From: Collimonas sp. PA-H2
Lineage (GTDB): Bacteria > Pseudomonadota > Gammaproteobacteria > Burkholderiales > Burkholderiaceae_D
NCBI RefSeq assembly: GCF_002564105.1
Contig: NZ_PDBX01000001.1
Location: 3,038,001-3,102,000, forward strand
Length of the DNA stretch: 64,000 nt
Reading direction: 5' to 3'
The translations under genes were made by a program, and so were the position numbers. Positions 8,749 through 16,858 of this stretch are shown one piece after another (positions within the stretch are counted from its first letter, which is position 1; every line of letters starts with the position of its first letter). The notes under the pieces were generated by a model that made no database searches, was not told where the DNA came from, and was given only the letters and a program-made list of their open reading frames with translations.

Positions 8749-8964
8749 ATGTCGGATCTGAAAGAAGCAAGTCGCCGTAAGGCCTCGTTTGGCGCTGCCA
8801 TGAAAGCGATATTCTGGTCGTTCTTTGGCGTGCGCAAGAGGAAAGACTATGAAAGCGATGCGGCGCAGCTGAATCCGGTGCATGTCGTCATCGCCGCCAT
8901 CCTCGGGGTGTTGATTTTTATTGGAATACTGATCACGATCGTCAAGTTGGTGGTCGCCAAGTAA
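8749..8964 (+). CDS. DUF2970 small membrane protein
   Basis: This 71-residue protein has an amphipathic N-terminal half containing the family pattern AIFWSFFGVRKRKDYE and a single C-terminal transmembrane helix (about residues 46-68). DUF2970 members are found in betaproteobacterial cox clusters between ctaG and coxC, as here. The role is unknown; an accessory role in oxidase assembly or stability is inferred from position only. Confidence 0.8.
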   Translation: MSDLKEASRRKASFGAAMKAIFWSFFGVRKRKDYESDAAQLNPVHVVIAAILGVLIFIGILITIVKLVVAK

Positions 8965-9100
8965 CAAGTAAGAACAGGTAAGTGCAGCACAAGATCTTTA
9001 ATCGGTTGAGGACAGTGCAATGCGGGCGCGGGCCGGCCCTTTTTGCACCTTGTCCCGCAAATATTGAAATAACTAATTAAATTTGTATCTGGAGATGGCA

Positions 9101-9961
9101 ATGAGTTCTCGACAAGGCAGTGCACCTTACTATTTCGTCCCTGGTCCGTCCAAATGGCCGGTGCTGGGCGGCACAGCGTTGCTGGCGACCATGGCCGGCG
9201 CCGCGGCATGGGTCAACGGCGTTGTCTGGGGGCCAGAGCTGTGCGGCCTCGGCCTGCTGTCGTTCCTGGTCGTGCTCTACAAATGGTTCGGTGATTCCAT
9301 CCGCGAATCCGAAGGCGGCATGTACAGTGCGCGCATCGATACCTCGTACCGCTGGAGCATGAGCTGGTTCATTTTCTCGGAAGTCATGTTTTTCGCCGCG
9401 TTCTTCGGCGCCCTGTTCTATGCCCGCAGCATTTCGATGCCATGGCTGGGCGACCTGGACAACAAGGTGCTGTGGCCTGATTTCGCCGCGCACTGGGGCA
9501 ATGCCGGCCCGGCCGGCACGATCGAGCCGTTCACCACCATGGGTCCGTTTCCGATCCCGACCATCAACACCTTCCTGCTGCTGACTTCCGGCGTGACGCT
9601 GACGATTTCCCACCATGCGCTGCGCGCCGGCCATCGCGCCAAGACCGCGGCCTGGCTGTTCGCTACCATCGTGCTGGGCGCTACCTTCATGGGTTTCCAG
9701 GCTGCCGAATATATCGAGGCATATACCGATTTCAACCTGAAGCTGACTTCCGGCGTCTACGGTTCGACCTTCTTCCTGCTGACCGGCTTCCACGGCTTCC
9801 ACGTCACCATTGGCGCGATCATGCTGTCGGTCGTGCTGTACCGTGTGCTGAAGGGCCATTTCACTCCGGATCACCACTTCGCGTTTGAAGGCGCGGCCTG
9901 GTACTGGCACTTTGTCGACGTCGTCTGGCTCGGCTTGTATGTAGTGGTGTACTGGCTGTAA
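9101..9961 (+). CDS. coxC: Cytochrome c oxidase subunit III
   Basis: Subunit III of 286 residues with seven predicted membrane helices. Diagnostic blocks are SWFIFSEVMFFAAFFGALFYAR, shortened here to FSEVMFFAAFF, and the C-terminal YWHFVDVVWLGLYVVVYWL region containing WYWHFVDVVW. The ATG at 9101 lies 6 bases after GGAG; an ATG two codons upstream (9095) is possible. Subunit III stabilises the catalytic core and the proton uptake path. The gap after DUF2970 is 136 bp, so an additional promoter may exist here. Confidence 0.96.
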   Translation: MSSRQGSAPYYFVPGPSKWPVLGGTALLATMAGAAAWVNGVVWGPELCGLGLLSFLVVLYKWFGDSIRESEGGMYSARIDTSYRWSMSWFIFSEVMFFAAFFGALFYARSISMPWLGDLDNKVLWPDFAAHWGNAGPAGTIEPFTTMGPFPIPTINTFLLLTSGVTLTISHHALRAGHRAKTAAWLFATIVLGATFMGFQAAEYIEAYTDFNLKLTSGVYGSTFFLLTGFHGFHVTIGAIMLSVVLYRVLKGHFTPDHHFAFEGAAWYWHFVDVVWLGLYVVVYWL

Positions 9962-10007
9962 AGCCGGCGCCAGGCCAGCGCGTAGTACAGCGCCGGCCCG
10001 CAACGCA

Positions 10008-10042
10008 TAAAAAAAGGCCACACCTCGGTGCGGCCTTTTTTA
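10008..10042. terminator. Bidirectional terminator between coxC and the antisense DUF2909 gene
   Basis: A run of A residues, the stem GGCC(A)CACC / GGTGCGGCC and a run of T residues form a symmetrical hairpin. It is placed between the converging coxC (ends 9961) and the minus-strand gene ending at 10063, and can stop transcription from both sides. Confidence 0.88.
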
Positions 10043-10062
10043 CGACGGGCTTGGCATGTTGC

Positions 10063-10263
10063 CTAGTGCAGGCCGGTCGGCTGGATATAACCCAGCTTGT
10101 ACAAGAGCAGTATCATGAGGAACAGGCAGACCGACAGGCCGACGCGCCAGGTCAGGGCTTGTACCGTGCGATTGCTTTTGCCCTTGTCGCGCATCAGGAA
10201 TATCAATGCGGAGGCGAGGCTGCCGATGATCAGGATGAAGGCAATGGCGACGACGATTTTCAT
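10063..10263 (-). CDS. Twin-transmembrane protein, DUF2909 family
   Basis: A 66-residue protein with two hydrophobic helices (about 3-23 and 42-60) separated by a short basic loop (RDKGKSNRTVQ). It matches the DUF2909 twin-transmembrane family, which recurs between coxC and the SURF1 gene in Burkholderiales and is encoded on the opposite strand. Function unknown. It converges on coxC and diverges from SURF1, leaving only 38 bp for two promoters and ribosome sites. Confidence 0.78.
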   Translation of the reverse strand: MKIVVAIAFILIIGSLASALIFLMRDKGKSNRTVQALTWRVGLSVCLFLMILLLYKLGYIQPTGLH

Positions 10264-10301
10264 TTTGTGCCAGGGGAAATGTTGACTAAGGCAATATTGT
10301 A

Positions 10302-11096
10302 ATGCTATTCGGCTCTAAACCCGACTCCAGGCCCAGGTTCCGTTTCCGCCTGATACCCTTTATCGCGACTGTCATCCTGGTAGTGCTCGGCATCGCCCTG
10401 GCGCAATGGCAAACGCGGCGTGGCGACCAGAAGCAGCTGATTGAAAGCAAGCTGTTGCAACGGCAGGCTGATCCGGTACTCCAGTTCGGCGCCAGCCCGG
10501 CCGACCTCGATCAGCTCGAATACCGCCGTCTGGCGCTGCGCGGTGAATTTATTAGCGCCTGGCCTGTCTATCTCGACAACCGTCCGCTGAACGGCGTGGC
10601 CGGCTTCTATGTGCTGATGCCGTTCAAGCTGGCTGACGCGGGCACGGGGGTGGACACGGGGTTGGATAATTACGTGTTAGTGGCGCGCGGCTGGCTGCCG
10701 CGCGACCCGTCCGACCGCAGCAAGCTGCCGTCCTACCCGACGCCGGCCGGTACGATCGAGATAGAAGGGCTGGTCAGGCGCGATTTCGGCCATGTGATGC
10801 AACTGGGCGAGGCCGGCTCGCTGCAACCCAAGGCGATTGTGCAGAACCTGGCTATCGGCGAATTCGCCGCGGCCAGCAAATTCAAGCTGCAGCCATTCGT
10901 GCTGGAGCAGACCAGCGACGTTGGCGATCATTTGCAGCGGACCTGGCCAAGGCCGTCGCTAGGAATAGAAAAGCACCGCGGCTACGCCTTCCAGTGGTAT
11001 GCGCTGGCGGTGATGGCATTCATTTTTTTTGTTGTGACAGGATTTAGACGTGGATCAGAAAATACCAACAAGCCAGCCGCTCAGCAGTCCGGCTAA
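10302..11096 (+). CDS. SURF1 family cytochrome oxidase assembly protein
   Basis: A 264-residue SURF1/Shy1 protein with a transmembrane helix at each end (about residues 13-33 and 227-247) and a periplasmic domain between them. Conserved signatures include LAQWQTRRGDQK, EYRRLALRGEF, VYLDNRP and the C-terminal GYAFQWYALA. The family helps insert or hold heme a in subunit I. The gene's 3' end overlaps the next reading frame by 47 bp. Confidence 0.93.
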   Translation: MLFGSKPDSRPRFRFRLIPFIATVILVVLGIALAQWQTRRGDQKQLIESKLLQRQADPVLQFGASPADLDQLEYRRLALRGEFISAWPVYLDNRPLNGVAGFYVLMPFKLADAGTGVDTGLDNYVLVARGWLPRDPSDRSKLPSYPTPAGTIEIEGLVRRDFGHVMQLGEAGSLQPKAIVQNLAIGEFAAASKFKLQPFVLEQTSDVGDHLQRTWPRPSLGIEKHRGYAFQWYALAVMAFIFFVVTGFRRGSENTNKPAAQQSG

Positions 11097-11691
11097 TCCG
11101 CCGGCGCCGGACAAGCAGCGCCAGAGCGGCCGCTGGAAACTGTTTGCGGTGATAGCGGTATGCGCGGCGCCTATGCTCGCCTCCTATTTCACCTACTACG
11201 TGATCAAGCCGCAAAGCCGCACCAATTACGGCACGCTGATCGATCCGAGTGCATATCCGATTCCCGAACTGGGCAGCACCGCGCTCGACGGCACAGCGGA
11301 ATCGCTGGCATCCTACAAAGGCAAATGGCTGATGGTGCAGGTCGCTGGCAGCGCTTGCCTCAAAGCCTGCCAGGACAAGCTGTTTGAAATGCGCCAGCTG
11401 CGCCTGATGCAGGGTAAGGAAATGGAACGCATCGAACGGGTCTGGCTGATTACCGACGCGCAGCCCCTGGAAACCATGGTGATGCGCGAATATGACGGTA
11501 CCAAATTGCTGCGGGTCAAGCCGGAGCTGTTGAAAGCCTGGCTGCCGGCCGAGGAGGGCACCAGCGCCGCCGACCATATCTACCTGATCGATCCGCTCGG
11601 CCACCTGATGATGCGCTTCCCCAAGGATGCCGATCCGAACAAGGTGAAGAAAGATCTGTCCAAGCTGCTGCGCGCTTCGGCGATAGGATGA
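11050..11691 (+). CDS. Membrane-anchored Sco-like thioredoxin-fold protein
   Basis: This 213-residue protein starts with GTG inside the SURF1 gene and has one transmembrane helix (about residues 30-50) after a proline-rich cytoplasmic tail. The periplasmic domain has a CxxxC pair (Cys103 and Cys107 in ACLKAC) and a later His176 in DHIYLIDPLG, the same order as the copper ligands of Sco proteins (Cys86, Cys90, His175 in the neighbour at 13764). It therefore looks like a divergent Sco family member. Databases often call such genes hypothetical or transmembrane proteins. Role in CuA or CuB loading is inferred. Confidence 0.75.
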   Translation: MDQKIPTSQPLSSPANPPAPDKQRQSGRWKLFAVIAVCAAPMLASYFTYYVIKPQSRTNYGTLIDPSAYPIPELGSTALDGTAESLASYKGKWLMVQVAGSACLKACQDKLFEMRQLRLMQGKEMERIERVWLITDAQPLETMVMREYDGTKLLRVKPELLKAWLPAEEGTSAADHIYLIDPLGHLMMRFPKDADPNKVKKDLSKLLRASAIG

Positions 11692-11712
11692 GTTTGCCAT
11701 GACGGGTTTTCA

Positions 11713-12852
11713 ATGACAGCACCAATGTTAGTTCAGCTCGGCAGCATGGGAGTGCTGGTCGCCGTGCTGGCGTTCTGCGTTGTCTGGGTTTCCAGCGACG
11801 CCAATAAATACCGCAAGCTGGTGTGGGTCACGCTGTTCCTGACCTTCGACCTGATCATGTTCGGCGCCTTTACCCGGCTCACCGATTCCGGCCTCGGCTG
11901 CCCTGACTGGCCCGGCTGCTACGGCCATTCCAACCCGCTGCTGGCGCATGCGCATATCAGCGCCGCGCAGGAAGCCATGCCGTTCGGTCCGGTGACGGTG
12001 AAGAAAGCCTGGATCGAAATGATCCACCGCTATTTCGCCATGGGCGTCGGCGTGCTGATCATCGCCCTGATGGCGATCAGCTGGCTGCGCTGGCTGAAGT
12101 CGCGCCTGCAGCCGGCGCAAAGGCTGGCCAAGTTTTCGCCCTGGTTTCCAACCCTGCTGTTTTTCTGCGTCTGCCTGCAAGGGGCTTTCGGCGCCTGGAC
12201 CGTGACCCAGAAACTGCAGCCGGTGATTGTCACTACCCATCTCTTGCTCGGCCTGACCTTGCTGGCGATGATGGCCTGGATGGGCGCGCGCCAGAACGAC
12301 CATGCGCCGGTGGCGGCCAGCGGCGCCGGCCTGGCCCGGCCGGCCGCGATTGCGCTTATCCTGCTGGTGATCCAGATTGCTCTCGGCGGCTGGGTGAGTA
12401 CTAACTACGCTGCCCTGGCGTGTACCGACTTCCCGCTGTGCCATGGAGCGCTGGTACCGCAGATGGATTTCGAGAACGGGTTTACGCTATGGCGCCATCT
12501 TGGCATGACCGCCGACGGCGATTTTCTGAGCTTCCAGGCGCTGACGGCGATCCACTGGACCCATCGCAGCTTTGCCTTCGTGGTGATCGCCAGTATCGTC
12601 TGGCTGGCCTGGAAAGCGCTGCGCACCGCCGGCTTGCGAAATACCGGGCGCTGGCTGCTGATTGTTATTGGATTGCAATTGTTGACCGGCTTGTCTACCA
12701 TTTACTTTAACTGGCCGCTGGCGATAGCCGTCGTGCACAACGGTGGGGCGGCGGCGCTGCTGGTGCTGTTGGTCATGTTAAACTATAAGGCTAGACTCGC
12801 CCCCGGCCGGCATGCCGTTTCGGCGGCAGCTAACCATTCAGCAATTGTTTGA
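11713..12852 (+). CDS. ctaA: Heme A synthase (COX15/CtaA)
   Basis: A 379-residue polytopic protein converting heme O to heme A for the oxidase. Family blocks are FTRLTDSGLGCPDWPGCYG, shortened here to TDSGLGCPDWPG, the first heme-ligand region EMIHRYFAM, VTTHLLLGL, and in the second half ALACTDFPLCHG and AIHWTHRSFAF. It belongs to the type with two internally repeated four-helix halves. It lies 21 bp after the Sco-like gene and 18 bp before ctaB. Confidence 0.95.
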   Translation: MTAPMLVQLGSMGVLVAVLAFCVVWVSSDANKYRKLVWVTLFLTFDLIMFGAFTRLTDSGLGCPDWPGCYGHSNPLLAHAHISAAQEAMPFGPVTVKKAWIEMIHRYFAMGVGVLIIALMAISWLRWLKSRLQPAQRLAKFSPWFPTLLFFCVCLQGAFGAWTVTQKLQPVIVTTHLLLGLTLLAMMAWMGARQNDHAPVAASGAGLARPAAIALILLVIQIALGGWVSTNYAALACTDFPLCHGALVPQMDFENGFTLWRHLGMTADGDFLSFQALTAIHWTHRSFAFVVIASIVWLAWKALRTAGLRNTGRWLLIVIGLQLLTGLSTIYFNWPLAIAVVHNGGAAALLVLLVMLNYKARLAPGRHAVSAAANHSAIV

Positions 12853-12870
12853 CAGTCTTAACCAGCATCC

Positions 12871-13755
12871 ATGACCGCATTGACCATACATCCTAATCGA
12901 ATTGCCCAGTATTGGGCGCTGACCAAGCCGCGGGTGACGCAGCTGGCGGTGTTTTGCGCAGTGATCGGCATGTTCCTGGCGACTCCCGGCTTGCCTGACT
13001 GGCAACGCCTGGTGGCGGCCACCATCGGCATCTGGCTGCTGGCCGGCGCTGCCTTTGCCGTCAACTGCCTGGTCGAGCGCGAGATCGATTCACGCATGGC
13101 GCGCACCGCGCGGCGCCCGATGGCCCGCGGCGAGATCACAGTCAACCAGACCCTGGTGTTTTCCGGCGTCATCGGCGGCAGCGGCATGTGGGTGCTGTAC
13201 AACTTCGTCAATCCGCTGACCATGTGGCTGACTTTCGCCACGTTTGTCGGTTACGCCATCATCTACACCATCATCCTGAAACCGGCGACGCCGCAGAATA
13301 TCGTCATCGGCGGCCTCGCCGGCGCCATGCCGCCGGCCTTGGGCTGGGCCGCGATCGCCAACGACGTGCCGATGCAGGCCTGGATCCTGGTGCTGATCAT
13401 CTTTGTCTGGACCCCGCCGCATTTCTGGGCGCTGGCGATGTACCGCCGCGACGACTACGCCAAATCCGGCCTGCCGATGCTGCCCATCACGCATGGCATG
13501 AAATTCACCCAGCTGCAGATCTGGCTGTATACGATCGCACTGGTCGCCACCACCATGTTGCCGTTCGCGGTCGGCATGAGCGGCTTGATCTATCTGGCCA
13601 GCGCAGCGCTGCTCGGGCTGGTTTTCTTGTGGTACGCATGGCAGATCTACCGGCACTACACCGATCTGATCGCACGCAAGACTTTCGCCTATTCGATCAT
13701 CTACCTGTCGCTATTGTTCGCCGCTCTGCTGGTCGATCACTACCTCAAATTCTGA
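12871..13755 (+). CDS. ctaB: Protoheme IX farnesyltransferase (heme O synthase)
   Basis: A UbiA-superfamily prenyltransferase of 294 residues with eight or nine membrane helices, making heme O from protoheme. The first aspartate-rich/asparagine motif is seen in [15 protein letters not shown] and the second in [15 protein letters not shown]. The NxxxD-type motif and the TKPRVTQL start are typical of CyoE/CtaB. It immediately precedes the Sco gene (8 bp gap), so heme A synthesis and copper delivery are coexpressed. Confidence 0.96.
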   Translation: MTALTIHPNRIAQYWALTKPRVTQLAVFCAVIGMFLATPGLPDWQRLVAATIGIWLLAGAAFAVNCLVEREIDSRMARTARRPMARGEITVNQTLVFSGVIGGSGMWVLYNFVNPLTMWLTFATFVGYAIIYTIILKPATPQNIVIGGLAGAMPPALGWAAIANDVPMQAWILVLIIFVWTPPHFWALAMYRRDDYAKSGLPMLPITHGMKFTQLQIWLYTIALVATTMLPFAVGMSGLIYLASAALLGLVFLWYAWQIYRHYTDLIARKTFAYSIIYLSLLFAALLVDHYLKF

Positions 13756-13763
13756 AGGCAAAT

Positions 13764-14396
13764 ATGAAACGTGTTACCTCCGCCGTCTCGCTGCTGGCCG
13801 GCTTGCTGATGGTCTTGTCGCTGGCGGCCTGCGGCGATAAATCGGCCGGCAGCAGCCAGGAAATGACCTTGTCGCCGGCCAAGACCGCGTTCAACAATAC
13901 CGATGTCACTGGTCTCGGTTACGCCCGCGATTTCGCCCTCACCGACCATACCGGCAAGCCGCGCACGCTGGCCGACTACAAGGGCAAGGCCGTGGTGGTG
14001 TTCTTCGGCTACACCCAATGTCCCGACGTCTGTCCGACCACCATGGTGGAAATGGCCAATGTGCTGAAGCAAATGGGCCCGCTGGCGAACAAAGTGCAGG
14101 TATTGTTTGTCACGGTCGACCCGGAGCGCGATACGCAAGAGTTGCTGTCGAAGTATGTGCCGGCCTTCGATCCGAGCTTTGTCGGCCTCTATGGCGATGC
14201 GGCCGCGACCGAAAAGGTGGGCAAGGAATTCCGCGTGTTCTATCAGAAAGTACCTGGCAAGACCCCGGGCAGCTATAGCATGGACCACACCGCCGGCAGC
14301 TATGTGTTCGATCCGGAAGGCCACATCCGTCTGTTCATACGCCATGGCCAGGGGCCGGAGCCGATTGCGCATGATTTGAAATTATTGCTGAAATGA
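13764..14396 (+). CDS. Sco1/SenC family copper chaperone lipoprotein
   Basis: A 210-residue lipoprotein: the signal ends in LSLAAC with the lipid-bearing Cys at residue 23. The thioredoxin-fold domain contains the copper site CPDVC (Cys86 and Cys90) and His175 in MDHTAGSY, plus DPERDT and the C-terminal FIRHGQGPEPIAHDL. Sco proteins load copper into CuA of subunit II and reduce its cysteines. It is the last gene of the cox cluster and is followed by a terminator. The ATG at 13764 fits the lipoprotein signal; the long upstream frame extension is inside ctaB. Confidence 0.94.
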   Translation: MKRVTSAVSLLAGLLMVLSLAACGDKSAGSSQEMTLSPAKTAFNNTDVTGLGYARDFALTDHTGKPRTLADYKGKAVVVFFGYTQCPDVCPTTMVEMANVLKQMGPLANKVQVLFVTVDPERDTQELLSKYVPAFDPSFVGLYGDAAATEKVGKEFRVFYQKVPGKTPGSYSMDHTAGSYVFDPEGHIRLFIRHGQGPEPIAHDLKLLLK

Positions 14397-14426
14397 TCCG
14401 CGGCGGCCTGGCCGCTGGCGGGTATT

Positions 14427-14464
14427 AAAAAGGCAGGACCACTTTGCGGCGGTCCTGCCTTTTT
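14427..14464 (+). terminator. Terminator of the cox cluster
   Basis: The arms AAAAAGGCAGGACC and GGTCCTGCCTTTTT are fully complementary around a 9- to 10-nt loop and end in T residues. The A/T flanks make it usable in both directions, but the main client is the sco gene ending at 14396. Confidence 0.92.
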
Positions 14465-14486
14465 GCATTCCGGCTGCGTTCAAGGG

Positions 14487-14645
14487 CTAAGGCCCCGTTA
14501 GGAAATAAGTTGAACATTTGTGCTGGCTGTAGCTGGCGCGCTGCTGCGTTGCCCGCCGCTTGCAGTGCTCGCACTCTCGGGCGCCGTGCATCGCATCCAG
14601 CTACAACCGTCCAAATGCCCAACTTATTTCCTAACGGGCCCTAAG
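14487..14645. repeat. 159-bp element with 33-bp terminal inverted repeats (MITE-like)
   Basis: The left end (14487-14519) and right end (14613-14645) are inverted copies matching at about 29 of 33 positions, with the shared core CGTTAGGAAATAAGTTG. A second, inner inverted pair (TGTAGCTGG near 14527, CCAGCTACA near 14597) continues the fold, so the whole element can form one long hairpin. It contains no gene. The length and ends fit a non-autonomous mobile element or a large REP-like unit. The right end runs into the DCC gene and provides its stop codon. Confidence 0.75.
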
Positions 14646-15047
14646 CGTATCTGCCTTGTCTTCGATGAAGCGCAGGCGGTCTGCGGCGGCCGGCAGGAAA
14701 CAAGCGTCGCTGCGGCCAAACAGGCGATAGCGGTTGCGGGCGAACCAGCGATAGACGGCGTCCCGTATGAATGATGGCAGCGGCCACATGATCCAGGCCA
14801 GCTTCCAAGGGAATCCCAACTGATCCAGCACCCTGAAAATCGCCGCCGTATGCTGATAGCTGCGCGCGCCGTCGACCAGCAATAATGTCTCGAGTCTGGT
14901 GATGTTCAAGCCGGCTTGGGCCAGCAAGGCGGCGCCGGCTTCGGATTGCATCGAAGCAAAACGAAACACCCGGCGGCGGTCGTGTTTCAGCAGGAATTGC
15001 ACCCAGGCTGAACACAGCAGGCAGTTGGCGTCGAATACGATAATCAT
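14631..15047 (-). CDS. DCC-family thiol-disulfide oxidoreductase (DUF393)
   Basis: A 138-residue protein whose N-terminus IIVFDANCLLCSAWVQFLLKHD carries the family DxxCxxC motif, quoted here as FDANCLLC. Members have a thioredoxin-like fold and are thought to act in thiol-disulfide exchange. The last residues (LRAR) and the TAG stop are encoded by the end of the inverted-repeat element, so the C-terminus appears to have been replaced by insertion. The start overlaps the stop of the DUF4166 gene, making it the third gene of a tightly coupled operon. Confidence 0.85.
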   Translation of the reverse strand: MIIVFDANCLLCSAWVQFLLKHDRRRVFRFASMQSEAGAALLAQAGLNITRLETLLLVDGARSYQHTAAIFRVLDQLGFPWKLAWIMWPLPSFIRDAVYRWFARNRYRLFGRSDACFLPAAADRLRFIEDKADTLRAR

Positions 15048-15595
15048 GCCGCGATCCTCGCCTGCGCCAGATCCAGGTAGCCGTGATATTGCGCCAGCAC
15101 GCCTACCAGCGGCAGTCTCGCGGCGACGTTGAAATGCAGCCTGCCGCCGGCGCCGGTTTCCTCCGCCAGCACGGCGGGAATCAGGAATTTTGGGCAGGCA
15201 ATGCCGCAGCAGGTGATGCGCTGCAGCGTCATGCTCAAGCGTCCCTCGGCGACGCTGATCGTAAAGTGCAAGTCCACCGGGCCCAGGCGTTCCACCAGCG
15301 TGCCGGCACTGACCTGCATGCGCGAGGCCATGGTCCGGCCGGGAAAATGGCGGCGCCAGGTTTCCTGCCGGCTGTCGGCCTCCAGTTCAAACAGGAAGGC
15401 GGTTTCGCTGGTCGCTTTGGGCAGCGAGAACAGCAGGCCGAAGCAGCGGCCGAGCAGGGTATGCGGTCCTTTGATGGTACATCTTCCTGGCAGCGCGACC
15501 CTGCCGGCCAGGCTATGGAATTGCTGCAGTTCCGGCGCCAGCGCGTTGAAATTGTCCGCCATGACCTGGCGGTAGAGAGAGTCGCTTGAGTTCAT
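15044..15595 (-). CDS. DUF4166 domain protein
   Basis: This 183-residue protein matches the DUF4166 family by its start (LYRQVMADNFNALAPELQQFH) seen as NALAPELQQFH, the GRCFGLLFSLP block and the W.R.FPGR segment. No membrane helix or signal is evident. In other bacteria DUF4166 is found alone or fused to saccharopine-dehydrogenase-like NAD-binding domains; here the two are adjacent separate genes with overlapping ends, consistent with a functional pair. Activity is unknown. Confidence 0.8.
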   Translation of the reverse strand: MNSSDSLYRQVMADNFNALAPELQQFHSLAGRVALPGRCTIKGPHTLLGRCFGLLFSLPKATSETAFLFELEADSRQETWRRHFPGRTMASRMQVSAGTLVERLGPVDLHFTISVAEGRLSMTLQRITCCGIACPKFLIPAVLAEETGAGGRLHFNVAARLPLVGVLAQYHGYLDLAQARIAA

Positions 15596-16740
15596 GTTGC
15601 AGTTGTCTCGGTGGTAATTGCCAGTCCTTGCATTGCTGCGCTGAAGTCCTGGAGTGTGAGCATGCCAATGCAGGGGCAGGCGCCGCGCCGGTCAATGAGC
15701 CGGCGCGCCAGCTTGCCCACTAGCGCGGCGCTCGCCAAAGTAGGCACGTAGGGGCCGTCGCCCTCGGCCGCAATCAGTGTCCAGCGCCGATGCTGCTGTG
15801 TGCCGTCGGCGCCAACCCCTGTCACCTCGACATGCATGGCGCCGGCATCGGAACCGAAGCGGATGAAAAGGTCGCTAAGCCGTTTCAGCATAGCCGCGTA
15901 GCGCGACCAGTTATGCACCAATCCGAGGCGACGCATGCCAGCCATCAGCCAGACCCCGAAATGCAGCACAGGAAGCTCCAGGCCGGCGCCAAAGGAAATG
16001 TTGCGGACGCCGGGATAGCGAGCCGGGAAGAGCTGTAGGTCGGGAACGTCGCAGTTAGCCAGCCAGCGGTTGCCGACAGGTTGCTGGTAGCGCTGGCGGC
16101 GTAATCCCTGCCAGCCGACTACAGGCTGCCATCGTCCATCGCTCCATTGCAGGAACGATGCGCCGCAATAGCCGAGAATGGCGCGTACTGTCGCCAGGCC
16201 GCGCTCGGTGCGGTTGCCGGGACTGATGCCGATGGCGATGTCGTGCAGCTCACGGAAATCCGCTGCCAACTGGTCGACAACCGCGCTCGACAAAGCCGGC
16301 ACCGAACTGGCGCCGCTGGTCACCAGCACATCCGCCTGCCTGGCTGAGGCGTCCAGCGCCGTGATGCCGGAGACGAAATCGCGGCCGTCGGCCAGGTCCA
16401 CATAATGCGCTCCGGCAGCGATGCAGGCGCGCGCAACATCGTAGCCCTGGCCTTGAAACGGGCCGCTGGTATGTATTACGGCATTGGCGCCGCTGGCTTC
16501 GATGCACGCAGCAAGCTGCGCATCCTGTACGTCGATACGGAGTGCGGAAAAGCGCGCGGGTGGCGTAAGTTGATTGAGCGAGTCCGCCAGGGCCTGGGCG
16601 GCGCTAAGGTCGCGCCCGGCGAGCATGACGTGCAGGAGAGGGTCCAGGGCCAGCCGTTCCGCAAGTTTCTTTCCGAAGAAGCCGTAGCCGCCTATCAACA
16701 GCACTTTATAAATCGCCGTGTCTGTATTGTTGCTGTTCAT
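15592..16740 (-). CDS. Saccharopine-dehydrogenase-like NAD(P)-binding protein
   Basis: A 382-residue protein with an N-terminal Rossmann fold (LLIGGYGFFGKKLAERLA, core GGYGFFG), followed by the typical AVIHTSGPFQGQG and HYVDLADGRDFV segments of the saccharopine dehydrogenase NADP-binding family. The C-terminal part is a substrate domain with no recognisable active site. True lysine-pathway function is unlikely because it lacks context and partner enzymes. It is the first gene of the three-gene operon that continues with DUF4166 and the DCC protein. Confidence 0.82.
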   Translation of the reverse strand: MNSNNTDTAIYKVLLIGGYGFFGKKLAERLALDPLLHVMLAGRDLSAAQALADSLNQLTPPARFSALRIDVQDAQLAACIEASGANAVIHTSGPFQGQGYDVARACIAAGAHYVDLADGRDFVSGITALDASARQADVLVTSGASSVPALSSAVVDQLAADFRELHDIAIGISPGNRTERGLATVRAILGYCGASFLQWSDGRWQPVVGWQGLRRQRYQQPVGNRWLANCDVPDLQLFPARYPGVRNISFGAGLELPVLHFGVWLMAGMRRLGLVHNWSRYAAMLKRLSDLFIRFGSDAGAMHVEVTGVGADGTQQHRRWTLIAAEGDGPYVPTLASAALVGKLARRLIDRRGACPCIGMLTLQDFSAAMQGLAITTETTAT

Positions 16741-16798
16741 TGGGCGTTCTACTGCTTTCGGCCATGTTTACGTATAGGCAATAGTGTAACACCGAGAG

Positions 16799-16839
16799 GA
16801 AAAACAAAGCCCCCTGGACCGTAAGGCTGCAGGGGGCTT
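16799..16839 (-). terminator. Terminator of rpoH
   Basis: On the minus strand a 10-bp stem (AAGCCCCCTG pairing with CAGGGGGCTT, 13-nt loop) is followed by TTTGTTTTT. It lies about 20 bp past the rpoH stop codon. Confidence 0.88.
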
Positions 16840-16858
16840 CATAGGAAAAAGTCGATGA

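Noticed and set aside
6319..8967. Very long open frame on the minus strand (882 codons)
   Set aside because: It is the exact antisense of coxA, ctaG and DUF2970, is full of His, Gln and Arg as expected of shadow frames in GC-rich DNA, and has no domain.
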